Shown one piece after another: positions 48,037-59,834 of a stretch of 64,000 bases of DNA. The stretch lies in NCBI GenBank assembly GCA_037042915.1, contig CM073197.1:2542001-2606000 (forward strand), in the 5' to 3' direction. Origin of the DNA: Auricularia sp. M13. Lineage: Eukaryota; Basidiomycota; Agaricomycetes; Auriculariales; Auriculariaceae. The translations under genes were made by a program, and so were the position numbers. The notes beneath the pieces are model-generated. The model saw only the letters and a list, made by a program, of their open reading frames with translations, had not been told where the DNA came from and did not search any database. Numbering within the stretch: the stretch's first letter is position 1; each line of letters starts with the position of its first letter.

Positions 48037-49850
48037 TCACCAGAATCTGTTTGTGAATAGCGGAGCGTCGCGAATAACGCGCAGTGCCACCACGGTAGAA
48101 GTCAAAGTAGAGAACTGCGAGAAGAGAGTCAGCAGTGCGTGTCGTAGACGGGGAATCCTTACCCCGTTGCCAATGAACAGGGCAGCCCTTATTCCAATTT
48201 CCATGTCCACGATCTAAGTGGCACTGAATCAGTACTGCGCTGGCTCGGATGACAGAATGGCAGGCATACCATGTTGGCGTAATTTTCCATCTCGGTCAAC
48301 TTGAAATCCTTCGCAGTCACGACATGCGGGAAGCCAACGTTGTCGAGTTCCTTCCTGACCTCATCCAAGAAATCCTCCTTTGCGTTCGTCATAATGTATA
48401 CATACTCCAGCTTGTCCGCCTTGTCGCCGCGCGCAGCGACATATTCTTCGTTAGCCTTCGCAACACGGGCCGCGATAGCCTTCGCGTCGGGCAAACAGTG
48501 CGGAATGGATTTCTTCTTGGCTTCCTCCGTCGACTTGTCGGGTATGAAGACATCTGGGAGGCCGGGCAATACGTTCCAGCTCGCGTACGGCAGCGCGAAG
48601 CCCGCGAGCGTCCAGCAGTGGCCTTCGTAGTCGCCACGTCGTATGTGGAGCGCGATGAGATTTGAGAGCTCCTTGTAAGCGCGCAAAGGTGGAGGCGGCG
48701 GGCCAACCTCAACGCTGTCCGATGCGTAGGCATACTTTTCGTTTTTGTGTGTCGTTTTGTTGCCCGTGAGGAGGGGCAGGTGGCGTGATACGGCATTATA
48801 CGTATGCTGAAAAACGGGTCTCGGTACAATGTCCCTGAAGCAGAATCCATGGGCGCGCAGGCGTACCTTTGACCAAGCGTGATGCGTGAGGATAGGAGAC
48901 TTGGACAACGAGGGCCATATAGAAACCGCGCGCTCGGGCACCCCAAACCAGCTATGGGCGCATCAGAGCATGATGCGCGCAAACTAGCCTGTGGAGACGC
49001 ACAAATCCAGGTCAAAAAAACCGCGTCCGTCAACGGCCACGCAACCATCGGGCAGGTCGTGGAGATATTTTGACCATTTGGTGACGATCGCCTCGCCGTC
49101 GGACTCCTTGACGAGCCCGAGTTCGTTCCAGACATCATCTGCACGGACAGTCCGCAGACGCTCAGGAGGGCACGCAGTATCCCACCACGACATGCTGATC
49201 GCCCGTGGCGCGTCGACGCCTGGAGGCCACGGGCCACCTGCTGTGGGCCCGGACATGAACGTATTTATGGGCCATACTGTTTGGTCTGCGAAGACCTGAG
49301 GAGCGTGAGTACTGGGGGTAGGAAAAGGGGGTAAACCGCCGTACCAGTGGACGGAACGTGTATGAACGGTTCGCTCTTAGTGCGATTTCATGCAAGAGAA
49401 TGAATTCTTCCCACGCGTTGTTAAAGCCTTCACCTGCGGATTTTCATGTTGAATATATAGCCACGGTTGAAAAGATATCAACGTACCCCAATGGTGCTGG
49501 TTGAGGAAGAACACATAGCGCGTGTGGGCCGCAGTGTAAGCATCGTGTTGCGGCAGCACATCCTCATAGCGCCGCACAGAGTCAAGGTTGGGGAGCGATA
49601 CAACGTCTATGAGCGGCGTTTGTCGGATGTCGTTCAGGAATGTAAGAGGTATGGCCAGCGCGAAAAACGCGATGAACGCGAGCAAGAACCGGCGCTGTCC
49701 ATTTTGCTTCGTCGTTGCATAGCCCTCCTCGAGCGATTCAGACGCCAAGTCTTCTGTTGACTGGAGGTCATAGACTTCGGCGGGTCCCTGTACAGAACGA
49801 AACCAATGGGAAATGGTCGGCCCTGCGCTGAGCAAGGAGAAGAGCCGCAT
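48037..49850 (-). CDS. O-fucosyltransferase-like type II membrane protein, copy 1
   Basis: Probable Golgi glycosyltransferase related to the GDP-fucose O-fucosyltransferase fold. ATG 49850 (MRLFSLLSAG) is preferred because its paralog also starts MRL; the longer frame uses GTG. A short cytosolic tail and one membrane anchor (FLLAFIAFFALAIPLTFL) come first. The stem holds RQTP and LPQHDAYTAAHTRYVFFLNQ. The catalytic region follows: AWEEF-LHEIA-RANRSYTFR, MSGPTAGGPWPPGVD, FDLDL, SKSPILTHHAWSK, YNAVSRHLPLLTG, and the donor-site motif LIALHIRRGDYEGHC. It ends in VDMEIGIRAALFIGNG, FSTLTSTVVALR and TNRFW. Several introns of 50-60 nt. Substrate unknown. Confidence 0.75.
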
Positions 49851-49976
49851 AAGGCTGCGGCGCAGCGTCGCTAACTCCGCAACGCGCCTCCGAGCAAGTT
49901 TTCTTTTGAAGTTATCGAGCACTACTATTCACTCGCTGTCATTACAGATTTAAGCGTCGTAAGTTCATATAAGGGC

Positions 49977-52716
49977 TCATGAAGTAAATGCTTCTGCCTG
50001 TCGTTTCCACATCTCTGCGTACCCGCCACCCATCTTCACAAGCTCCTCATGCGTTCCACGCTCAAGAATCTCTCCGTCCTTCATGTATAAGACTATGTCG
50101 GCATGGCGCGTAAGGTTCCCATAGCGGTGACTAGAAAAGATCATCGTCTTCCCCCCTCGGATCTGTCGAAGAGTCTGGAATAGTGCTGAGGCCAGGTCAG
50201 TTACTCCAATTCCCTGGCGTTGTTCACGGTACCCACAGTATTCTGCCTATGTGAAATTTTTTAGAAAAATAGTCTCATGAGAGTGACGGGCTCTCGCGAC
50301 TCACAATGGGATCCATGGCCGAGGATGGCTCATCGTACATGAGCAGCCCGACGCTGTCGTCCTTGCTCGTGGCTCGCATGATAGCACGCGCGACAGCAAT
50401 CTTCTGTGTCTGTCCACCCGATAAAGAGATGTCCCTGAAGCACACGCGAGCGCCCATGCGCAGGTTGGCAAAGTTGACGGGGCGCCCGAACAGCGATTGG
50501 GTGCCTTCCGGCAGCTGCGAGAAGTGGTCCAGAACGGGATGCTGGTCACGCGTAAAAAGAGAATGTCAGAATGAGCCAAAGGTTCAGAGTCGCCCCCACG
50601 TTTATGTACGTGTCGAGTCCATGCGTGAATTTGTGCTGAAAGTCGATGCCCGCGAGCGCTGCGGCCGCCTCCACTGCCTCATCGTTGCCGGCGTTCCTGG
50701 GATCTCCAAACCCAATATTGTCCCGGAGCTGCATCAACTTTTCAAGGGACTCAGCAGATCTCATGATGAAATATACGCACGGATAGTGGGAGTATGGTAT
50801 GATCCTGGAACATGACGGCCATCGCGTCGCGCAAGTCGTTAAGTCGGAGCGTCCTGATATCTCTTCCGTCCAGAAGAATCACCCCTTCGTCAGGATCGTA
50901 CACCCGGGCAATGAGTTTCAGGATCGTGCTTTTACCTGGACCAAATGATATCAGAGATACGCCAGGGGACGATAGACAGGCACGATGAAAGCATACCCGA
51001 CCCATTGAAGCCAACGATGATGGCGAGCATTCCAGCCTCTATCCTGAACGAAACGTTATGCAGTGCGAAGGCCTCGGTTCCCGGATATTTGAACGACACA
51101 TTTCTGACGCGTAGTCGGAATGGGTGCAACCATGATGCTCTAGCAGATCAACAAACACACCTGAATTCAATATTCAGCCCCTCTAGGCCGGTCTTCCGCG
51201 CGTTCTCGGGAAAAGGCAGTGGGCCATCTTCGACATGGTTGCGGACGGCGGAGAGGTCGTATAGCAACTTGACATCACTGAATCGCTTGAGGACGCTCGT
51301 CCCGTTGCGCATCAACTCGTCGAACGACGCTGACAGACGATAGACGGCCGAGTCGACGACGCTGATGGACGCCAAAAGCAACGGAAGATCATGAGGCGCG
51401 CGAAGCGCGAGGATCGCGAGGGTGATCTATAACAGCGGCGATGTTCAAGGATCAGTTGGAGCATTGCGTCTCGCGTCAGTCACGTGCTCACATGAGGGAG
51501 TTCCTGGAGCAGGATGCGGGCAAGCCGGGGCCAGCGCAGGAACGACGCGATGTAATCTTGTGCATATCGCATGTTCCAGTTGAAATCTGTCATGTATGTG
51601 GAATCGGCAAGCTGAGAGGCAAGCCTGTCCGTTTCTGTCAGGCCCAGCCAAAAAAGCAAGGACTTGTCAACGATCACCGCCTCGCCTCTCCCGTACAGAT
51701 AACGAGCATACCCGAAGCGATGTGACCTCCCATGTTACCGACTACGATTTCCTGGCGGTGCTGCTTGTCAACAACGGCCTGCCGCAGCCCGCGAAACTTG
51801 ATGTATGCGTCATCCGTACATGTCGCCGCCCACACTAAGCAATAACATTAATATCCCGGTGCCGCAATCAGGAATGCACGGCATTAGGCCACTCACCCTC
51901 GCTCTTCGCGAAATTGTCTGCTCCGGTAACAGTGAGTAGAGCCTCGAATATCGGCTGCATGAAGGAGATGAAGGCGAGGGGGAGGATACGCTCATGTTGC
52001 CCGACGAGAGAGACGACGACCATCAAGGATCCGGACAAGGACAAAATCGCCGTTATTATGTCCCAGAAGTTAGACAGCGCTCCCCAGGCCTGTGCAGCCT
52101 CGCCGTAGCCGGAGCCTGTGGCCGTCTCCAGCTGCCGCGAAATGGGTCCATCGGTGAACGTCGGCACATCTAGCCGAGCGCGCACTTCGATCACGGTGTA
52201 AGTTTGAGAAACTCAGAGCTTGTAGTCAGACTGTACAGCACCTTTGACAAGATGTACAATGAAGTGATTCTGAACACGCCGCCTGAGCTCTGCCTGGGAG
52301 CTATACGCGTGTTGCTGGAAGCAGAGCCTCAGGATTTGCGCAAGTACCTTCGACGAGACGACCATAGCCACCACACGCAGGTCCATAGACTGCGTACTGA
52401 GTGCTGTGTTCAGAATGTCTAGTAGCCAACCCGCGAGCCAGAGCGATACGTTAGGTAGGACTGCCTCCGCCATCGTCTCGCAGAAGAAATACATGACGCA
52501 GTCTCGCGGGTGCTCCAGCAGCAGCTGGAAGAGGGCGCCATGAACTTGGTACAGATCATTGAGCCCAATTTTGAAGCGTAACCATGTCTCCGCGGAGGGC
52601 GTCGACCAGCTCGCATCGATGAGTTCGTAGAGGTCCCAAACGCCGCCAAAGCGACTATGGACAAGCTTGCGGTTATCCACGTCGAACGCAGGAGCAGGGT
52701 CGGATGACTTCGCCAT
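49977..52716 (-). CDS. ABC transporter, half-size (membrane domain plus ATPase)
   Basis: Multi-exon gene for an exporter-type ABC protein. Starts at ATG 52716 (MAKSSDPAPAF). The N-terminal half has several hydrophobic stretches (CETMAEAVLPNVSLWLAGWL, LSLSGSLMVVVSLVG, FISFMQPIFEALLTV) forming a divergent membrane domain. The ATPase is complete. Walker A is GFNGSGKST, split by an intron within the GSG/KST junction. The remaining motifs are MFQDHTILPLSV in the Q-loop region, the signature LSGGQTQKIAVARA, Walker B LLMYDEPSSAMDP, and the H-loop FSSHRYGNL. It ends ...KRQAEAFTS. A mushroom-specific HlyB/MsbA-like group is the best fit; substrate unknown. It lies between two paralogous O-fucosyltransferase-like genes. 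Confidence 0.85.
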
Positions 52717-54579
52717 GAAGCAGTGTGCGGAGGAGAGACAATGCAAGCAGAATGCGCCGGGGGGGCTGCCTTTATAATGGAGCCACCGGAAAGAGACAGA
52801 GAACCGGTCCCGAGACGCGCCCCTGTAATGCCATCCTGCATTTTGCGATCGTCGATATACTGAACACGTGCCCCGGACGAGATGAGAGTGCACGTCGGTA
52901 TAAACCCGAGTCCCTGCTTCCTACCAAGATAGGGAACAGCTAACAACCGCCAACCGTTACGTGAACGTAAGGGATCCCCAGATAACACTTCGTGGTTGGA
53001 CGCACGCCAAAGCTGGAACCGGGGAATAGGTAGCTGAGACTAACAGGAGGATCAGCCCTGCAGGGAAAACAACCCGCGTCCCTGAGTTGAGCAAGTTTCG
53101 CCGGAGTTCCTCGGTGTTACCAGCCCTGTCTCCAGACAATGCATTGAGAATCTGTATCACCAGGCGCTCCGAGTTGCGTGCGAACGGAATATGCCTTGTC
53201 ATTCGCGGACATGCGCTCGCTTCTCGGATCGATCCAGCAGTGACGCTAGGACTAGGCCCCACTGAAACTGCTTCGGGCGTGTTGCAACCTACCGCAGAAG
53301 AAACTCGGCGTCAGCGTGTGTCTAGCAAGGTCATCATCTGAGTTGCGCACCGCATTGAGCGCTCGTAAATCGTGCACGCGGTGTTGAGCCGGAGCAATGA
53401 CAGAGCCCATTCGTGGTATCGCCGGGGCGTTGCATTGTCCATATCAACTATCTGCTGTCGACCTTCAACAAGACTTTTCCGTTCCCACTGGCCGCTTGAC
53501 GCGTACGGGTGTTTGGTAAGGTGCTACATCCGCGAGGTGTCGATGAGATCTATCAGCGACAGGAAGACACGGCCAGCCCAGAACTTGACCAGCTGACACT
53601 CGTACCGATAACTGCTAGCTGAAGGGACGAACGTCTGTATCGCCGTGTTCCGGACACGCATCCCCTAGTCCGACGTCCGCGTGTCAAGGGCCATGTCTGC
53701 ACGATGGGATCTGGAGCAAAGACCACCGTCGTGAACTCGTGATGTAGGCACATGGCAGGTCTGGAAATTACTGCGTCCAGACTTGGAGAATTCCGTGGTT
53801 TACCGTGGGACGTTGCGGGAAGAACGAGGGCATCATTTTCTCGCGTGCAACTCGCGCAAGCCTCCAGCGCGCCGAGGAACGATTGGACCGTGTACCCGCT
53901 CGCACACTTCGGCTTCAAGGTCGTAAAAGACGCGGCCGATGTTGCGTTCTGCGTCTTTTGCTGGCGAGGTGCCCTCGGCAGTAGGTAGCAACAGGGCGGG
54001 AGATAGTCGTGCGTTCAATAGTGCCGAATCTTCGAGTGCAAAGCGGCAGCACTGAGCAGACTCCACGACAGGTGCAACCAAGTGGAACATACCGAAAGAA
54101 GTCTGCCAGGACACATAGAACATGAGGCACCGGTTCTGCAAGACCGATGCTGACCAGTGAGATAGGACTGCGCAGTGCGCATTTGACCTCCCGGACTGAT
54201 TTTTCGAGGTGTAGTATTGGTGCTTCGCGCGCGTAAGACACTAGGAATGGTTCCGAAGTTGACTGACGTTCTGAAACAGCGCCTTTGTGGTACCGTGAGC
54301 CTCGCCATACGACTTTCGACTGTCCAGCTGCACGCTGGACGCGCTCAAGTCCAAATTCCTTGGCGGATCTACGGATCTACTACCGTACATCCGGCCAGAC
54401 GCGCCGAATTTTCGGCACCGTAATTTTTGTCGCTCGTGCCCGTTGAAACTTGATACTGTACTGTAGCCCTAATTATATATATACCATCAGCTAGCTATAT
54501 CCCGCTCAGCTCTATGAAACTTGATTGGATTTCTTACCCTGGCTGAGAACGTGCGGAGAACAGAGTGAATCCGCAGCAG
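52717..54579. other. Unresolved 1.86-kb region, possible broken gene on the minus strand
   Basis: Several minus-strand stretches look protein-like, for example ATPRRYHEWALSLLRLNTA and ERSMRCATQMMTL near 53330-53440, KFWAGRVFLSLIDLIDTSR near 53520-53590, and SWQTSFGMFHLVAPVVESA near 54050-54110. They lie in different frames with stops between, and I could not join them with good splice sites or name a family. They may be exons of a poorly resolved gene or a decayed one. The flanks also contain the promoters of the ABC gene and of O-fucosyltransferase-like copy 2. Confidence 0.3.
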
Positions 54580-56393
54580 ATGCGGCTTCCTTCCGCCCTC
54601 AGTTTGCGTATCCCGGACCCACTACGGCTCATTCGCTCAGAGCCTCAGCCAGCTGAAGCCTACGATCTTGAGCCCGACTACAATTCCGATGACAGGAATG
54701 CATCACTGGAAGCTGGCATTCCAGCACCCTCACGACACGCGCAACGATTTATACGCGTGTTCACCCTACTCTGCGCGCTTGCCATACCCGCAACATTCAT
54801 ACACGATGCTCGTCAGACCCCGACACCCATAGACATCTCAACTCTTCCCAATATCGCGTCCGTCGAAGTGCTCGAGGACCGCCTGCCTCAACATAATCTG
54901 GAGTTGGCCCGAAAAACGCGTTACGTTCGCTGGATAAATCAACATCACTGGGGTGTGTGGTCCTCAGGTCTGCCTGAGAACGGAATCGCTAATTTCCTGT
55001 CTGCGTAGGCGAGGGCTACAATAATGCCTGGGAGGAGTTCATAGTCCTGCACGAAATTGCGCGCCGAGCTAACCGCTCATACACATTTCGCTCACTGGTA
55101 ATTTCAAAACTTCGCAATAAATAATCCTTCTAGTCGTTGACTATCGTGGCAAAGGTCTTTGCAGACATGTCTATATGGCCTATGAACGTCTTCATGTCCG
55201 GTCCGACGGCAGGAGGTCCTTGGCCTGAAGGCGTCGACACTCCGCTATCTATCGGCCTGCAATATTGGGAATCTGCGTGCCCTCCTCACCGGCGTCGCAA
55301 CGTAAAAATGGAGCAGGTCAACGCCGAGATTGGCATTCGCTACAATCAGTCTGACGGCGAGGAGATGGTGAGCAAGTGGGCCCAGTATCTCAAAGACTTG
55401 CCCGAGGATTGCATTGCTGTCAATGGCAAGAGCAGCATGTTTGATCTGGACTTGTACGTCGCTCACGAAGCGCTTCCTGCGAGTACTAACAAGCCACGCA
55501 TCTTAGTTGGTTTGGCTCTGCGCGACCGACTACGCTGTGGCCGACATTGTCGAAATCTCCCATTCTGACGCATCATGCATGGTCGCAAGTACGTCGTACC
55601 TCATGTTGTAGAAGAAGTCTTGCTGATCCCGAAGGCCTCGCTTAGCACGTCTACAACGCTGTATCACGCAACCTGCCCACGCTCACGGGCACAAAAATGA
55701 CACGCCTGAACGAAAAACACCCAGACGCCGCGTCTTTACCCCCGCTTCGCGCGTACAAAGAGCTCTCCAACGTTATCGCGCTCCACATTCGTCGTGGTGA
55801 CTTCGAAGGACATTGCTGGGTGCTTGCGTACTACGATGCGCCTTACTCGAGCTGGAGTAACCTGCCGCAGCTGCCGGACCGTTACATCCCCGACGGCTCG
55901 TCGCGGGAGGGCAAAATGCGCGCCATCCCGCACTGCCTGCCCGATGCGAAACAGGTGGCCCAGCGCGTAGCGGACTCGAACCGGGATTATGTCGCCCAGC
56001 GCGGCGAGCAGGCAGACAAGCTGGAGTATGTCTACGTCATGACCAACGCTAAGCAAGACTTCTTGGACGACCTGAAGAAGGAGCTGAAGGAGGTTGGATT
56101 CCCGAACATGCTGATTGCTAAGGATTTGGAGTTGAACCAGATGGAGGTTTATGCCAACATGGTGCGCATTCGTCAGCCCAGTTCTGAAGGAGTAAAGGCT
56201 GACTTCTACCTAGGTTGTGGATATGGAGATTGGGATTAGAGCTGCGCTATTCATTGGCAATGGAGTAAGTTTGGCGAGCAAGTCGACATAACGATAGCAC
56301 TGACCAATCCCGTAGTTTTCTACATTAACATCTACAGTTGTCGCGCTACGACTGGTGCGCGATGCACCACTGTATACGAATAGGTTTTGGTAA
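54580..56393 (+). CDS. O-fucosyltransferase-like type II membrane protein, copy 2
   Basis: Paralog of the gene at 48037-49850, in the opposite orientation and with the same intron positions. Starts MRLPSALSLR at ATG 54580. The membrane anchor lies around FTLLCALAIPATFIHD. It then follows copy 1 throughout: INQHHW, MSGPTAGGPWPEGVD, SKSPILTHHAWSQ, YNAVSRNLPTLTG, VIALHIRRGDFEGHC, ADKLEYVYVMTNAKQDFLDD, and a last exon ending LYTNRFW with TAA at 56391. No frame damage is seen. The intron before VFADMSIWP has two possible acceptors (near 55136 and 55152); the second matches copy 1. Confidence 0.78.
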
Positions 56394-57317
56394 TGATATT
56401 ACCGTCTTGCTCTGCTGGACACATCGAACGAGGAAGCTCAAAGACAATAATTCAATTCATTGCTTCCATCGAACTCTGGCAAAGGCACCTTTGGCCCGTT
56501 TTACTGCCATCGGCGTGCCCGAAGGCGCGACCGGAAAATCGCCGAAAAACGCGCGCGCGACCCGCCGCTACCGTCTGCGTCACCGTGCGACCGTCGCGCA
56601 AGCTACGCTGTGTAGACTTTGGGAGCAGGGTTGCATGGTCACCAGACGGCGTATCCGAACTGCATCAGGGCCGGTGTGCAGTACTTAGTTTTCCTGCCAA
56701 TATCAGCTGCATTTTACTCCTGGCTCATCCAGGGCAGTTATGGCGGATCTGAGACCAGGAGCATGTAGGTATAGGATGAATATGGATTGTCCAAAGGCTC
56801 TTCTGAATTAATCGGCCAGCCTGTGTGCTCCTTGGGCATTGTGAAACAGCATACAGCAGGGCGGCAATTCGGGAGCCTCTGAACACGACATAGTGCTGAA
56901 GAAGGTGTCAAATGGGTGTATTATGGTGCTAGGAATACAGTGCATGCTGTGTCTTGGCCTCTTGCTCGACGCCCGCGGCGCTGAACCGCTGCAGCCGTGT
57001 GGGAGGGTAATTGCTGCAACTTAATATGTATCGCATGCCAGCCCTGATCCTGCTCTTGGAAGCCGTATAATGATTGCGCGACCTTGCTTCCGAGGTTGGA
57101 AGGGTGTAGCTTGCGCGACGGCCGCGCGGGGTCGCGAACGGTCGCGGCGGGTCGCGCACGCGTTTTTCGGCGATTTTCCGGTGGCGCCTTCGGGAACGCC
57201 GATGGCAGTAAAGCTAGTTAATAGTCACCAGGCATCATAAATATAAACTACAGCAGTGTCCTAGATACAAAAGAAATGTCCAGTGGGGTATAGTATGGTA
57301 TATTGGAGCGAATGTGC
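56394..57317. other. Intergenic, about 920 bp, mostly the inverted-repeat element
   Basis: Apart from the element at 56500-57212, it contains only the 3' flanks of the two convergent genes. Confidence 0.5.
56500..57212. mobile_element. Element of about 713 bp with 110-bp inverted repeats
   Basis: About 110 bp starting at 56500 (TTTACTGCCATCGGCG, CGAAGGCGC, CCGGAAAATCGCCGAAAAAC) reappear in inverted orientation ending at 57212, at roughly 90 percent identity, through GACCGTCGCGCAAGCTAC at the inner edge. The spacer of about 500 bp has no coding capacity. This structure fits a foldback or miniature inverted-repeat transposon. No clear target-site duplication is visible next to the outer ends, so its class is open. 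Confidence 0.65.
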
Positions 57318-58232
57318 TCAGTCGTCGCTGACGAGGGCATCGACCCACTTCGCCGCGCTCTCGAACCCGTCCTCGAGGGCGCATTCCCACTCTGCAGAGA
57401 GCTCCCATACTCCAACGTCGCACTCGCAGCCAGGGAGGCAGACGCTGAGGGACTCGGTGGGCGACATGGGTACGAAGTCCTCAAAGTCCTCCTCGCTCAG
57501 GCTCTCGAAGGAGGAAGAGGTGGAGGAGTCGCTCGTGCTCCTGCTCAGGCTGGGGGTGACACCAGAGTTGAGGATGTTGAGCAGGTTATGCACGCTCTCT
57601 GTTTTGAGTGAGTTGCGCTTGTAGGCCGATTGCGCGATGTCGAAGATCGTCATCTTCCTGGGAGCGGCTTCGGACTCGGAGGACTGGCTCGTGGTTCGGC
57701 TGAGGGCAGGGGTGCCAGTTTTCAGGATGTGGAGCAGGTTCTGGACGTGCTCGGTGTTGCGCGAGTTGCGCTCGTATGCGGCCTTCGCAATGTCGTGCAC
57801 ACTCACGCCGGGAGCGACTTGGTTCGGCTGCCAGTTGAGATTCTGCAGGGCGGGAACGCCAGCGGACGCCTAGGAATGCACGTCAGAAAACGGGTGAAAA
57901 GGCTAAGATCACTGAGCACTCACCCTGAGCTCGGCACCAGCGCGGTCGATGTCACCGAAAGTGCTTTTGTTATCGGCGGACTCGGAAGGAGTGGGGATCG
58001 AGGCCGCAATAATGGCAGCGGTCGCCTGTTCATCTTCCAGCACGCGCAGCTTACTGACGAACGACTCGTAGCCGAACTCGTTAGTGAGGTCGGCGAGCTG
58101 GATGGGGGCGGAGGGCGGCATCATCTGAGGAGAGTAGCATTCGTCTTGAAGCATATTAAGCTTCATGACGAGCATCTCGTAGCCGATCGCAGTGGTGAGG
58201 TCGACGATTTGAATGCGGGCGGAGAACGGCAT
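57318..58232 (-). CDS. Orphan GYE/AAYxRNS family protein, long member with duplicated motifs
   Basis: A 286-residue protein in two exons (58232-57924, 57869-57318; 861 nt), with the same architecture as the protein at 44370-44891 but each motif doubled. Exon 1 has motif 1 twice: VDLTTAIGYEMLVMKLNMLQ and ADLTNEFGYESFVSKLRVLE. Exon 2 has motif 2 twice: DIAKAAYERNSRNTEHVQNL (then LHILKTG) and DIAQSAYKRNSLKTESVHNL (then LNILNSG). Each copy of motif 2 is followed by LSRTTSQSSES or LSRSTSDSSTS. An acidic region (ESLSEEDFEDF) and a Trp-rich segment with CLPGCECDVGVW come next. It ends ESAAKWVDALVSDD, matching the short member's end. The intron falls between the two motif types in both genes. Confidence 0.74.
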
Positions 58233-59693
58233 GATTGGAGCTCGAGTGAGTTGTATGAGTGGCTGATGGTCTGAGGATGTGGTTGGCTGCTTGGAGGCTG
58301 CTTGGTGGCTGCTTGGTCAATAACTCAGTTTGTCCCTGCAGCCATTTAAACCACAGGCGCATTGAAGTACGGGCTGGGAGTCGAAAGCATCCGCGCGGCA
58401 AAGAACGCGGAATCTCGCGGATAACTCTATCCATTTCGAAGCAGACCGAGACTGGGATTGTAGGCGGGACCAAGAACTTGGATCGATCGGCGAGTCCGAA
58501 GATCCGCAGATCTCTGCGCTGTGGATTAGGACATGGCAGAATTGTGCCGAAAAAAAGACTTTTTCGAGTTTCAGCTGATTTCGCGAAAGGTGTGATTGCG
58601 TGCATCGCTAGAGCGGGTCCGGCAAGCGTAAGCTGTAAGCTGAGGGCATAGGATCGTCTTGCAATAGACTGCAGAGAAGTGTACTGCAGTGGAATCGCCA
58701 GGTCGTGCGCTGCTCAGATCAAGTCGTCATTGCCTGCGGAAGTTCGCATCGCCAGGCCAGATTTCGTAGACAGTCGAGCTATAATCTATTTGGGCCAGTT
58801 GGGGGCTTGCGTCGCCAGAGTCTGTCCGCGCTACCTTCTTCTTAGAAAGAAAAGAACGCAAACTACGGCCGACCACAGACAAATCGCAGGATAAACAACT
58901 TGCGGGGTCCCTGAATGGCTGGTGCACTCCCTGAGCATAGAATGCCGTAGTAGCGGGGTGGTTATGGCGGTATAAATGGCGCAGAGGTGCTAGACCAGCT
59001 TGACTATGCAAACGCATCAACGCGCCAAATGGATTCTTCTGCTACCAGAAGAGCTGCTCTGCAGAGCAGGGGAACCTAGACCAAGGAGCAGACCAACGAA
59101 GTCTGGGACCCGATGCATGCTGACGAGCTGGAAAGAAGCCTCATGTTCGGCGCAACGTTGGCATAACGGCGGAGTTGCAAGCCGGCGACACAGTTCTCCT
59201 TCAGCAACTCAAGTACTCACGCTTGGTCAGAGCTACCGGCTACTCTCTTCCCAGCGCCAAGTGATGCTGCGCATTGTGCGCATGCCTTACTGTCTCGTAG
59301 AGTTGCTCCGTCGTTCTGCGGTACCTGCAGGGTCCGACCTCTCGTCCCAGACTCGGAATCGACCCATAATAGTTACCTGGCACAAGTCACTGTGAACCTC
59401 CCAATAGCCTGGCTGTAACTGGTAGACTTGCAACTCCTGCTTGGTTCGGTCGCTATGTCATTTTCTCTTCCTTCCTGCTGGCTAAGCGGGAAACCTTCTG
59501 AACCCGAGCACCTTACCGCCGGTCCGACACGCAGCCCGAAGGCCCGGGCTGGCTGGGCACCGTCACCAAATGGACAGCACTACCTTTGCCCTGGGTGACG
59601 ACTGCGCATTGGAATGGCTTAAAGCGCCATGGCATGGAGATCCCTTCGAAGCCACGATTCAAAGTCTATCCAGTACTCTGCTCCACCGCGACC
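58233..59693. other. Intergenic, about 1.46 kb
   Basis: The first 150 bp contain the promoter of the long orphan gene, with tandem GCTGCTTGG-type units near 58285-58320 on the plus strand. An open frame at 59000-59395 has no family-like sequence. Nothing else is recognised. Confidence 0.45.
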
Positions 59694-59834
59694 ATGCTGG
59701 TGAATTTGCGTCTACTGCTCTTCGTCGCTCTCTTCGGCGTCTCTGCTTTCGCCGCACCGGCTCCCAAGAAATACGGCGAAGAGCCGGGAGACGATAGAGG
59801 GGGTTCTGGCAAGCATGGCGGCAAGGATCACTGA
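59694..59834 (+). CDS. Small secreted peptide
   Basis: A 46-residue single-exon ORF from ATG 59694 in good context (ACCATGC). A signal peptide, MLVNLRLLLFVALFGVSAFA, is followed by a predicted cleavage at APAP. The mature peptide of about 25 residues is Gly, Lys and Asp rich (KKYGEEPGDDRGGSGKHGG) and has no cysteine. The frame is open upstream, but the signal peptide fixes the likely start. It could be a small secreted effector-like or pheromone-like peptide. It lacks a C-terminal CaaX box, so it is not a standard mating pheromone. Function unknown. Confidence 0.55.
   Translation: MLVNLRLLLFVALFGVSAFAAPAPKKYGEEPGDDRGGSGKHGGKDH

Noticed and set aside
59000-59395. A 131-codon open frame upstream of the small secreted peptide.
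   Set aside because: Composition is unlike neighbouring genes, and there is no domain, signal peptide or paralog.
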